Shown here: in pieces, positions 55,438 to 64,000 of the stretch
Position numbering within the stretch: the stretch's first letter is position 1
How the letters are laid out: each line of letters opens with the position of its first letter
Assembly (NCBI GenBank): GCA_025201805.1
Contig: MU619300.1
Span: 70,962 to 134,961, forward strand
Source: Parasitella parasitica
Lineage: Eukaryota; Mucoromycota; Mucoromycetes; Mucorales; Mucoraceae
Length of the DNA stretch: 64,000 nt
Direction: 5' to 3'
Program-made: the position numbers and the translations under genes
Notes under the pieces: generated by a model
What the model saw: the letters and a program-made list of their open reading frames with translations, nothing else
Databases searched by the model: none
What the model was told of the DNA's origin: nothing

Positions 55438-56253
55438 ATGGAGATTACAAGTGCGAGCAACGATTTTAAACTATGGTCACCACCGCTGCTGGATCTATCA
55501 CTGGATTCATTTTCTAACGATCTATTTCAAGAGTTTGACAAGACAAGATTGAGCATTCAAGACGGCGATGAATCTGATATCCAGACACAAGACAAGGTCC
55601 CTCCTGCACCTGCATTGTCTTCCAAGGAAAACTCTTTGAAGCAGCAGCACCAAGAACAAGAGCAAGACGAAGAAGAAGATGGCTCGTCAGCTGCAAATCT
55701 ATTCCGTAAATCATCTACATTTCTAAAAAAGAAATTGAGTACAAACGGCAGCCAACGAAACAGTGCAATTTCCACTGCTACAATTAATAACGCAGAAGAG
55801 ATATCCAACATTGCCTCACGCCAGTATCCTCCCAAGCCCTTGCAATACTCTCCAATTATTGAGCCTCCTTCTGATAAGAATAGCAGGCATAGTCGTGATA
55901 GTGCCAATGTGCTAACCATCACAGAAGAAGCGTCTGAAGAAGAAAACCACCATGACGCACAGCCAGCCACTGATAAACAGCAGGAGGAGGAGAGAGAGAA
56001 CGAAGAGAAGGCTGTAAGCCCTGCTCCTTCTTCTCCGTCTGTCATATATACAACAGCGTCGCCTCCAAATGTTGCTATTACAGTAACGACATCTTTAGAA
56101 AGTTCCACTACAGCAGATCGAACAGCACCTGTGTCCAATGCAACTCGAGCTGTTGTCAAACCATCGACTACCACTGCCGCCAATGCAGCACCAACGCTAG
56201 TAGCGCCTAATACACCCAAAAGACGATCCTTTTTCTCTTTTCGCTTTTGCTAA
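55438..56253 (+). CDS. Disordered low-complexity protein, unknown function
   Basis: Single exon, 271 residues from the ATG at 55438 (MEITSASNDFKLWSPPLLDL). An upstream in-frame ATG at 55366 would add 24 residues but lies in the T-rich leader. Almost wholly Ser/Thr/Glu/Gln/Pro-rich. Short ordered-looking patches are LSLDSFSNDLFQEFDKTRLS near the N-terminus, SSTFLKKKLSTNGSQRNS (basic, a possible phosphorylation region), and the terminal TPKRRSFFSFRFC. The end is aromatic-basic and could bind membrane or a partner. No known domain was recognised. Clean single-frame coding with fungal-like codon use makes it a credible gene. Confidence 0.7.
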   Translation: MEITSASNDFKLWSPPLLDLSLDSFSNDLFQEFDKTRLSIQDGDESDIQTQDKVPPAPALSSKENSLKQQHQEQEQDEEEDGSSAANLFRKSSTFLKKKLSTNGSQRNSAISTATINNAEEISNIASRQYPPKPLQYSPIIEPPSDKNSRHSRDSANVLTITEEASEEENHHDAQPATDKQQEEERENEEKAVSPAPSSPSVIYTTASPPNVAITVTTSLESSTTADRTAPVSNATRAVVKPSTTTAANAAPTLVAPNTPKRRSFFSFRFC

Positions 56254-56780
56254 ACCAAGAAGAAACTCTATTTTTATATTGCATATAGATACATGTAGAT
56301 GTATGCTGGGACATAAACAGGATACTATTTTCAAATTTTAAATTAGGGGATGCAAAAGGGATCATGGTGCGCTCTTTATGTCTCACTAGGAGAAGCAAAT
56401 CTATATAATGTCGTCGATCCTACTGATCATTTAATACAATAAAGCATTCCTAAATTTCATTATATTACAGAAAAGTGTTGTGCATTGCGTTCAAGACGAA
56501 TGTTCATTGGTGGAGATACTCATACAACGACACACTTTGCTATTGTAGAAAAATTACGTGCAACAAATGGAATGGAGACTCGATGAAAATTGCTTTCACG
56601 CAGCAAAAAGCAACAGGCAAAAAAAGTACTGACTAATTGCTTGTTTTTTCGATTTTCGGACACTCGTGTGTTTTCAGCACCTGTTATCCGGCGTGGTTTT
56701 GTGACATTGAGCACATTGAGGAACACATAATCTGTAAAACTAAAATTTTCTTTTCACTCCTTTTCTTCAATTCAAAAGAA
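56254..56780. promoter_or_regulatory. Intergenic, MUS81 promoter region
   Basis: About 0.5 kb between tandem genes. AT-rich 3' sequence on the left, then a leader rich in T/C before the MUS81 ATG. No ACGCG motif was seen here, in contrast to the FANCD2 and R1-like promoters. Confidence 0.4.
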
Positions 56781-59700
56781 ATGGCGTCGCACTGCGGAAA
56801 CCCTCTTCTACGGGACTGGATGAAGGAAGAAATGAACAAGATCCAAACTGTCTCCAAAAACATCTATTTCACATACAAAAAAGTAACTCTACGATAAAGA
56901 TCGCTTCCCTTCGGTTTCTGACACAAATCATGCACAGGCCTATGAATCTCTCAGTAAATGTCCTTTAGAATTTGCGCATCCTGCCGAAGCTGTTGTGTTG
57001 GAGGGCATTGGGCCTGCCATTGTTAGGCTCCTCACTGACAAGCTTAAAGAATACTGCAGGGAGAACGGACTGCCGATGCCCCCAGAGCCAACAAAAGGTA
57101 CGAATCCTATCCATCAGCATTATAATTTTTTAAATTTTCCCCACTCATATCCGTGCAGTCAAAAGGAAACGAGCGGCGGCCCAGTTTGAAGACGACAATA
57201 TCCAAGTAGATGATAACGGAGAACCTATACCTTTTCGACCAGCTCCTAAAAGAAAGCAGAAAGCCTATGTCCCTAAATTTAGAAGCGGCGGCTATGGTAT
57301 TTTGGTGGCCTTGTTAGATATCCACGACGTTGGTAGAGCGGAGGCAACAGAGCAGCAGATTTGCAGATTGGCCCAAGATCATTGTGACGCATCGTATACC
57401 TTGAAAGAGCCAGGAAGCAATTATACCGCCTGGAACAGTATGAAAACACTAGTGGAAAAAGGATATGTATATAAAAACGGAACACCAAAAAAATACCAGT
57501 TGACAGAGACAGGATTTACACTAGCCGAGAGATTGAAGGAAGTGAATAGCGCTAATAGAGGCAGTAGAAGTGGAGGGTCTTCTTCGACGCCCAGAGCGAG
57601 ACCTACTGTGCTACCTACATCGTCAGGAGCAGCGTTTGCGGCAGCTATCGGCAGCGACAGCGATGAAGATGTCAATGCCATCGATCTAAGCCAATACGTC
57701 CTTAACCCTGACCAGTACTCTTCCATCTCTATCAACGGCCGCTCATCTGGGCCATCATCTAGCAACCCATCAACCGCGAGATTTCGTAGTTCCCGTAGCA
57801 CATTTGACGATGATTTGGATTTGGGCAGTATTGATTGGGATGCTGTTGATCGACAGGAACGACCACCAAATCCACCGCCATCTACGTTAACGACATCTTC
57901 GAGGGCTGATATTATGGCTGCGCTATCGGTTGACAATAGTAATAGTAGAGGCAGTAGCGCAAAGATTAGGTATACCAGAAAGCCAAAGAAAGACAAAGGA
58001 AGATCAACGGCATCCATTTTTGAGAGTTTGCTTGAAAGCATGGGAGGGGAAGAAGATCTTACTCGACCTGATATGAGTCTATACGTGATGAACCCAAGTC
58101 AACATCAAACAATTTCGCTGAACGGTCGAACCGTCACCAATACACCATCGCTTAATAGACCTGCCGACCGAAACCATAGCAACAAAAGTGCCAGCAATAT
58201 ACCCAGTAGATCGCCATCGAGTGCTTCATCTATCACGAATGCCGCCAGTACCTCTGCTTTTGCGCAACAAGTCATGAACGAAACCGACGGTCCCTCGTTT
58301 GGCGACCTTGTAAGGCCGACTAAATACAAAACACCTGCGACCTCATTGATACTTTTAAAAGACGCTGCCAAAAAAAAGGAAATAGCAACGAACAAACGGC
58401 AATACAACGTCGATGAATTCGAAATGGATCTTTCTGACATGCCTTCTTTACCACTACTTTTAGGCTCGTCGCAGCTTTCTCAGCCAACTCGAGACGACAT
58501 TGTTGATCTTTTATCATCGCCAGAGCCATCGCCAGAGCCATCGCCAGAGCCTCCATTTCGACCTGCTGTCTTGATGGACGACGATCTCACATTTGATAAT
58601 GATGATGATGTTGATCCAGACAAAGACTACTTTCCACTATCTCAATCACGGAACAAACACATAGCGGACAAAGCATTTCATTTTACATATCTGGACACAA
58701 ACAACCAACCGCAGAGGCACGTAGCCAAGGCAGCTGTGGAAATTGACCATGTTAGTGGTGGGCTGTCCTATCTGGTAAAATATCAAACAAAGCAAAGCAG
58801 CCATCCTAAAGCGCAGCATATGATAAAAAAGAAGGTAAAAAATGATTTTACGATAGCGTATCTTCCAGAGTTGCATACGGAAACAGTGTGTCCTGGGTTG
58901 CCTGCAGCGCCGATTTTACCGTTGCATCGTGAAGAAGAGGATAGCTTTTGGCCAGACACGACAAGCCCAAAAACCACTGTGCGCCAAAAGACAGCTGATT
59001 CAGCTTCCATTGCCAGTCAATCCCTCATGCAGCAATCATCTCAGAATGACTTGGAATCCCAACCCTTTTTCCCGCCCCAGAAGCAAAAGAAACTGGACTT
59101 TGATGCTCTGGTAGCTAGAGAACCCATTACTGAAACATTGCTCCCCGATGAATATGAAATTGTGCTCATTTTGGACAGCCGAGAGATTCAGATGAAGGGC
59201 AATCGAAGCTATTTTCAAGACAGTTTAGCTGCCAAAGGAGTCCAATGCATTACGCGATCCATGGATCTTGGTGATGTGATCTGGATCGCACGACCTATTG
59301 GCAGCACTAATCAAGCCGAAGAATTGTTCCTAGATTATATCCTGGAACGCAAACGACTAGATGATCTAGTGTCCAGCATTAAGGATGGCCGATTCGTGGA
59401 GCAAAAGACAAGATTGAAAAGGACAGGCGCCAAGAAGGTGATCTATGTCGTGGAAAACTACAATCGCGAAGAAGCCGAACGTTTTAGCCTCCAGGCTGTG
59501 CAGACTGCCATGTCCCTTACGCAAATAATTGATGGCATTTTTCTGAAGCGCACAAACACAATTGACGAGACCATTGAGTACCTCGTATCTGCTACAAAGC
59601 TTGTCAAACGCATCTATCAGGGCCATAAGCTGCACGCCATTCCAGGACACCTTATCACACGACAGAATTATCTGAATCTGAAGCAAGCCTATTCTACAAA

Positions 59701-60064
59701 AGAAGCAAACGCAGCTGACCCAGAAGCCTATTTGGTGAGTTACCCGTTGTTTGGTCAGCTAAATTCAAAGAATGGCTCGGTCAGCGTTCATGAGGTCTAT
59801 CTGAAGATGCTGATGACGATTCGCGGCGTCAATGCTGAAAGAGCTTTATCCTTGATGAAGGTTTATCCAACCCCAAGAGCGCTTTTAATGGCTTTTAAGG
59901 ATAAATCGCCAGACGACGCAAAGTGTTTGGCCAAAAATGCTACACAAAATCATATCAATCGGCGAAGATGGAATGCCAAGATCAGCGAAAACTTGTATGA
60001 CGTTTGGGGAGCTTTGCAATATCCTACCGAGCCCGCAACTGACGATGAAGAAGGGGATCATTAA
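56781..60064 (+). CDS. MUS81: MUS81 structure-specific endonuclease subunit
   Basis: Exon 1 (56781 to about 56882) encodes MASHCGNPLLRDWMKEEMNK. The second exon gives the HhH-like KCPLEFAHPAEAVVLEGIGP. The third (from about 57160) runs to the stop at 60062-60064; total about 1,050 residues. Winged-helix region: GGYGILVALLDIHDVGRAEA through LTETGFTLAERL. The C-terminal ERCC4 nuclease has LILDSREIQMKGNRSYFQD and the catalytic ERKRLDDLVSSIKDGRF (ERKxxxD), then VIYVVENYNREEAERF and a C-terminal HhH. MUS81 with EME1 cuts 3'-flaps and stalled forks or Holliday junctions. About 450 residues of Ser/Asn-rich linker between winged helix and nuclease make it longer than usual MUS81 (about 550-650). The linker holds two copies of a YVxNPxQ-containing motif. 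Confidence 0.95.
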
Positions 60065-60299
60065 AAAAAAAATTACACTAGAAAGAATAAATACCAGGGA
60101 GTTTGCGTATTCATGTATCATTGTTATATAATACCACAGTTTGCGAATAAAATTACTATTGGCTGTATTTAGCCAATAACACATCTGATGACAACCGGAA
60201 TTTCATTTCTGCCATCATCATCATCATTAATTCCTTGTTCAACAACCAAAAAATTTGTCTCTTTGTTTCCGTCTACTTTTTATGACACAAAATTCCAAA
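60065..60299. other. Short intergenic region
   Basis: 235 bp between tandem MUS81 and the WW-protein gene, with a TTTATAT-like 3' area (about 60123) and an ATCATC repeat (60212-60226). Nothing else seen. Confidence 0.4.
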
Positions 60300-61016
60300 A
60301 TGAGCGACTCAAAGCAAGAGATTAAACATGACGAGAAGCAGAACATTGAAGAGAACAAAGATGTGACAAAAAATGTAGAGAATAAAGATGCATCGGTTGA
60401 AGAAAAGAAAGAGACAGAAGTAGATCTATCAAAATGGACTCCTGTGTGGGATGATAACGCACAAGCCTACTACTGGTGGAATACAAACACGAATGAAACC
60501 ACATGGATTGACCCAAGCGCACCTGCCGAAGCTTATACTAAAGAAAGCCCGTCAACAACAACAGCAAGCACCAATCCTTTAGATTTTTTATTAGATAGGA
60601 TTGATAATGTTGTAAAAAAGAAATTGGACGGACAAGACGAGAATACACCCTACCCCAATAACAGCACATACACCACCGCCGCATCTTATGATCAATACTT
60701 TGACTCCAACGCTGGCACTAATGAACCATACACATCTCACGCACACTTTAATGCTAGAACTGGACGTTTTACAACACAAGCCGATGTAAATCGTTTGAAT
60801 CCAGAAATGCTCTCCATAGAAGCTCGTGCCACTAGACAAATGCAGAATTACTTTGACGTTGATAGTTATACCGAACAAAGAAATGCGCAATTAAACATGG
60901 CACAGGATGGAAGAATCAACAAGAAAAAACCCTTGACACGCAAAGAAGTCGAATATTTCAAAAAGATGAAAAAGGAAAAGAAATCCAAAAGAGCAAGAGA
61001 ATGGTTGCTGCAATAA
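60300..61016 (+). CDS. WW-domain protein, possibly spliceosome-associated
   Basis: Single exon. The start was chosen at 60300 (MSDSKQEIKHDEKQNIEENK, 238 residues); an in-frame ATG at 60283 is possible. The acidic N-terminus is followed by one WW domain, WTPVWDDNAQAYYWWNTNTN followed by ETTWIDP, with both Trp residues and the aromatic centre in place (WW binds Pro-rich ligands). Past a flexible middle, the C-terminal third contains HFNARTGRFTTQ and a basic end LTRKEVEYFKKMKKEKKSKR. This combination occurs in small fungal and animal nuclear WW proteins linked to pre-mRNA splicing. That link is from memory and not certain. Pro-rich partners in this window, such as the FANCD2 tail, are not implied. 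Confidence 0.8.
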   Translation: MSDSKQEIKHDEKQNIEENKDVTKNVENKDASVEEKKETEVDLSKWTPVWDDNAQAYYWWNTNTNETTWIDPSAPAEAYTKESPSTTTASTNPLDFLLDRIDNVVKKKLDGQDENTPYPNNSTYTTAASYDQYFDSNAGTNEPYTSHAHFNARTGRFTTQADVNRLNPEMLSIEARATRQMQNYFDVDSYTEQRNAQLNMAQDGRINKKKPLTRKEVEYFKKMKKEKKSKRAREWLLQ

Positions 61017-61287
61017 GCATACTTTGTAAAGTGAAAAGAAAATAAAGGCAGGTTTTTTTTAAACCATGTTTTGGAAAAGCGTTATTTTCTGTTTTATAGT
61101 GATGTGTTTGTCGTAGCTGAGTCAAGGCTCATCAAAAGCAAAGATACGTATCCATGACAACATGAGCAGTTTGAAGCAGAAATTAAGGCCATTTGACAGT
61201 GTTTACATTCGCAATCATGAGCAAGTAAATACTGGAAATACTGGAAATAATACCACTGGATTCAATATGGTAATAAGAAACGACATT
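61017..61287. other. Convergent 3' region
   Basis: 271 bp between the convergent WW-protein and Sel1-repeat genes. AATAAA at 61041-61046 suits polyadenylation of the WW gene. A tandem ACTGGAAAT duplication lies at about 61230-61248. Confidence 0.5.
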
Positions 61288-63104
61288 TTATTTTTTAGAA
61301 TCTGAATCGTATTTAGATTTCCAGATCCAATTGTTTCCCATTATACCTTGACCTTGCTTGTCAGCCATTCTATAATACTTGGCAGCCATGAATAAATTCT
61401 TTTTAACACCATGGCCATGATAATAGCAATGACCAAGGTCATTTTGTGCATCGGCATCATTCAGATCCGCAGCAATTTTAAAGTAATAGACGGCAGTCTC
61501 CTTGTTCTTCTTGCACTGCACAAAAGAGAACTGTAATATTAGCAAGGTCAAACTTGGTCGAAATAATCAACATACTCCCCAGCCATGTCTGAATGAAACA
61601 CCCAGCTCGTAGATAGCCATAATCAGTTCGCCTTTGGAAGCTGATGCACTTACTGCGTTGGAAAGATTGTTGAGGTCTTCTACAGCATGCTCAGCTGCTC
61701 TTTGAAGATACTGAAAGGCTAAATGTTCGTTTCTTTTGCAGCCCTACAACACATGTAGGTTTAGTATGCGAATCTACACCATTTCAAGACTTACCCATCC
61801 GTGGCGAAGAGAGACACCATACAAAAACATTGCAATTGGCAGATTCAATATGGAAGCCTGTTTAAACTTGTCTGTAGCTTGCTCTAATTTTCCAGCTTCA
61901 TGATATTTGATACCTTCATGCACAAGACCCTCAGCTTTGTTTTCTGGCTGCAATGAAAGCTTTTTGCTGGACGAAATTGCTTTCTTTAGGCTAGTATTGC
62001 GTAATATAGAGTGCGAACCCAATGGAGATGGAAGCGTATGATGGGATAGAGCTGTATTAGGTGAGGGTGTACTAGGTGAATAAAATGGAGATAACCCCAA
62101 GGGAGAGTTAGCGCTCCTAGAAGAGCCTGGAGTACTAAGTCCACCTGGAGTAAATAATGTTGTTGTTATTGCAGGTGAATTTTGTTGCATGGAAGATGAA
62201 CGAGTCGGGGTGGTAGCCACAAAATGTGCACTGTTTGGAGAAGAGGACGAGCGTATGGGAGTAGGCGGGATTACTAGAGGAGTAAGAGGAGGTTTTGGCA
62301 ATTTATTCGAGTTTACTGCTGTTGTAGAAGTTGAGGAGCTTGGCTTCATTGTCATGTTAATATTACTGTTGAGCTTCTTCTTTTGTGGTACAGGCTGTAA
62401 ATTGAAGTCGCTGATTTGTTCGCATACAGCCACTGAATGCTGAGGCACGTTGACATATGCATGTTGAACATGTAAAGGTGCGGACGTTGAAGTACCCGCT
62501 AATTGTATATTTGATTTTATGTGAGGACTGTGCTGTTTCTGATGGCGGTAAGGTTGAGGATTTACAGATTCAACCGCATGGGAAACAGGGATTTTATGCA
62601 TAGAATAATTTGCAATTGAAGGCTCAATCACGAGCGTTGACATGTTGGGCTCTATGAAAGTTTCTCGAGAAGAATATCCATGATGACCTGCTGGGTCAAT
62701 TAGAGATTCACGATCATAATAAAATTGCTGCTTAGTTTGGCTTTCCGGGTGTTGTAAAGACGATGTTCTGGCAGGCTGGATGTATGTCTTGAGTATGTAT
62801 TTCGTATCTAGTGACTAAGCAAACTTACCTGTCTCCAGTAATCACTATGATTAGTCTATGAATTTACAAATGTAAAATAATTTAGAGATAATATAGACTG
62901 GTACGACTCAAATATATATTATTACATGATAGTCATCGATGATAGATAAAGTAGAAGATATAGGAGCTATTCTATTGGGAATCACATATATGAATATAAA
63001 TTTGTATAGAATATGCATCTCATTCTGTACCTTGAGTTTGGAGTTGGATGGCTATTTTCATTATACAGATGCTCTACTGGGTGATAGGTATTACTGTTAA
63101 ACAT
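61288..63104 (-). CDS. Sel1-repeat protein, Nif1/Dsf2-like
   Basis: Ends at a TAA (61288-61290). The C-terminal exons (introns at about 61518-61574 and 61743-61795) encode Sel1/TPR-like repeats: AMFLYGVSLRHGWGCKRNEH, AFQYLQRAAEHAVEDLNNL, IMAIYELGVSFRHGWGCKKN and AQNDLGHCYYHGHGVKKNLF. The large exon upstream is Ser/Pro/Thr-rich and disordered. The RHGWGCK repeats with the AVEDL block resemble yeast Dsf2 and fission yeast Nif1, a mitotic inhibitor. The 5' end is uncertain. The frame stays open above the ATG at 62643 to an acceptor near 62810. A short exon containing SDYWRQ (about 62832-62850) and a first exon MFNSNTYHPVEHLYNENSHP at 63104 give a consistent frame. Confidence 0.75.
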
Positions 63105-64000
63105 TAAAGGGAGAAGGGAAAGGAAAAATTGAAGAAAAGGTGGCTCGAAGGAGAATTCTTGCCTACAGCTTGATATTTTTTTAAAAAAAAAAATAGGGAT
63201 AAAGAAATAAAGAAACAAGGATCTACGCACAACGATCAAGCACATAATATTTCAAATTATATATTGAAAAAAAAAAAGGGGGGGGGAGGAATTGGCTATT
63301 AGAGGCTACTGTAACACCATTTTTGGATAATTTTGTATCACGCATGTATAAACTATATATATTAATAAAATAGCTTGGAAAAGCAATGTATTCCGATACC
63401 ACTCTATTGAAATTAATATACGGTATTATATATTATTAGATAAATTCATTCTCCATGTACATTTTCTACTTGAAAGTACTACGGTGGCGCTGTGCATGCG
63501 CACAGAGAACGAACAATTGCGGTATGCTAAATTAAATTGATACCAGTAAATAGGGCTGATCCAACAAAAGTATACATTTTGCTAAAAAAAGGGAGTGAAG
63601 ATTTAAAAATAGAACTTTGAAGCTTGACATAATTTTGTAATAGTTATTAGATGATTCAATCGTTCAAGTAAACATATAATTTATGAAGAGGTGGGGGCCT
63701 TCATACTTTTTATTTGGCCTCATATATTGCAAACTATCTTTGTATTACATTCTTATGCAAAATGCTGTGTCCCTAAATTATCTAATATGATTTATAAATC
63801 GTCGATTAAACATGGTTTAACAAGAAGATCTCGGACTTGCTAAGAATGTAGGAAGTCATCCAATGTATAATTAATGCCTCGTTTGTTACGATAATAAGTT
63901 TGAAACATTCAAATACATCTAAACGACGCCTCGCCGAGAAATAAGATAAGCTGGTAGTAAAGGTTGGTAGGCTCTAATTGAACGTTTTGGCAACAAATAA
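63105..64000. other. Intergenic, right edge of window
   Basis: About 0.9 kb, strongly AT-rich, with an A run followed by a G run at about 63267-63287 and several TATATA stretches (63350-63435). No coding frame was recognised. It should include the promoter of the minus-strand Sel1-repeat gene. Confidence 0.45.

Noticed and set aside
1-64000. tRNA, rRNA or biosynthetic gene cluster
   Set aside because: No convincing tRNA B-box and acceptor pairing or rRNA segment was found by eye. Gene content is housekeeping, without a synthase core. A tRNA scan would be needed to exclude tRNAs fully.

Overview
The window is nuclear DNA from an early-diverging fungus, most likely of the Mucoromycota (Mucor/Rhizopus-like). 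The signs are an AT-rich genome with long A and T homopolymers, many short spliceosomal introns (about 50-75 nt, GTAAGT donors, CTAAC/CTAAT branch points), opisthokont-type genes missing from ascomycete yeasts (FANCD2, a TMEM164-like protein), a two-pass SREBP-type factor, and decayed Fanzor/TnpB-like, Tc1/mariner and LINE relics. No prokaryotic features, CRISPR array, rRNA or convincing tRNA were seen. Most genes need splicing. I rebuilt the splice forms by hand, and for several of them the exon sum is an exact multiple of three.

Layout. 0.6-18 kb is a gene-dense arm: AFI1-type DENN protein (-), SKP1 (+), GPN1 GTPase (-), aldehyde dehydrogenase (+), a serine/threonine dehydratase with a Gln-Pro tail (-), FANCD2 (+) and an SREBP-like bHLH membrane factor (-). 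18-25 kb is transposon-rich and gene-poor: one copy of a ~2 kb repeat at about 19.44-21.43 kb and a decayed Fanzor-like gene at about 23.1-24.2 kb. 25-37.4 kb has a vacuolar amino-acid transporter (+), the mitochondrial carrier YHM2 (-), a 65-residue protein (-), a SUR7/PalI membrane protein (-), a Tc1/mariner fragment, a ribonucleotide reductase large-subunit homologue (+) and an F-box protein (-). 37.4-43.3 kb is again repeat-rich: a 5'-truncated LINE, the second ~2 kb repeat copy in inverted orientation, and a 10-N gap. 43.4-63.1 kb is gene-dense: SET methyltransferase (+), multi-C2H2 protein (-), VPS24 (+), F-box protein (-), aldo-keto reductase (+), TMEM164-like protein (+), disordered protein (+), MUS81 (+), WW protein (+) and a Nif1/Dsf2-like Sel1-repeat protein (-).

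Functional links. FANCD2, MUS81 and the RNR homologue belong to DNA-repair and S-phase biology. The FANCD2 and RNR promoters both carry ACGCGA (MCB/E2F-like) motifs. SKP1 and two F-box proteins are SCF ubiquitin-ligase parts. These genes are scattered, so this is ordinary eukaryotic order and not a cluster.

The strongest unexpected observation is the RNR large-subunit homologue at 33404-35958. It is intact over 789 codons and conserved along its whole length, yet all three catalytic cysteines (218, 429, 444 in standard numbering) are replaced by Phe, Arg and Thr, and one of the two radical-transfer tyrosines is Gln. It looks like a retained, catalytically dead R1 pseudoenzyme. Second-rank observations are the Fanzor-like relic, the 2 kb inverted repeat pair flanking about 20 kb, a fungal FANCD2 with its ubiquitin-acceptor lysine, and a fungal TMEM164 homologue with its Cys/His pair.
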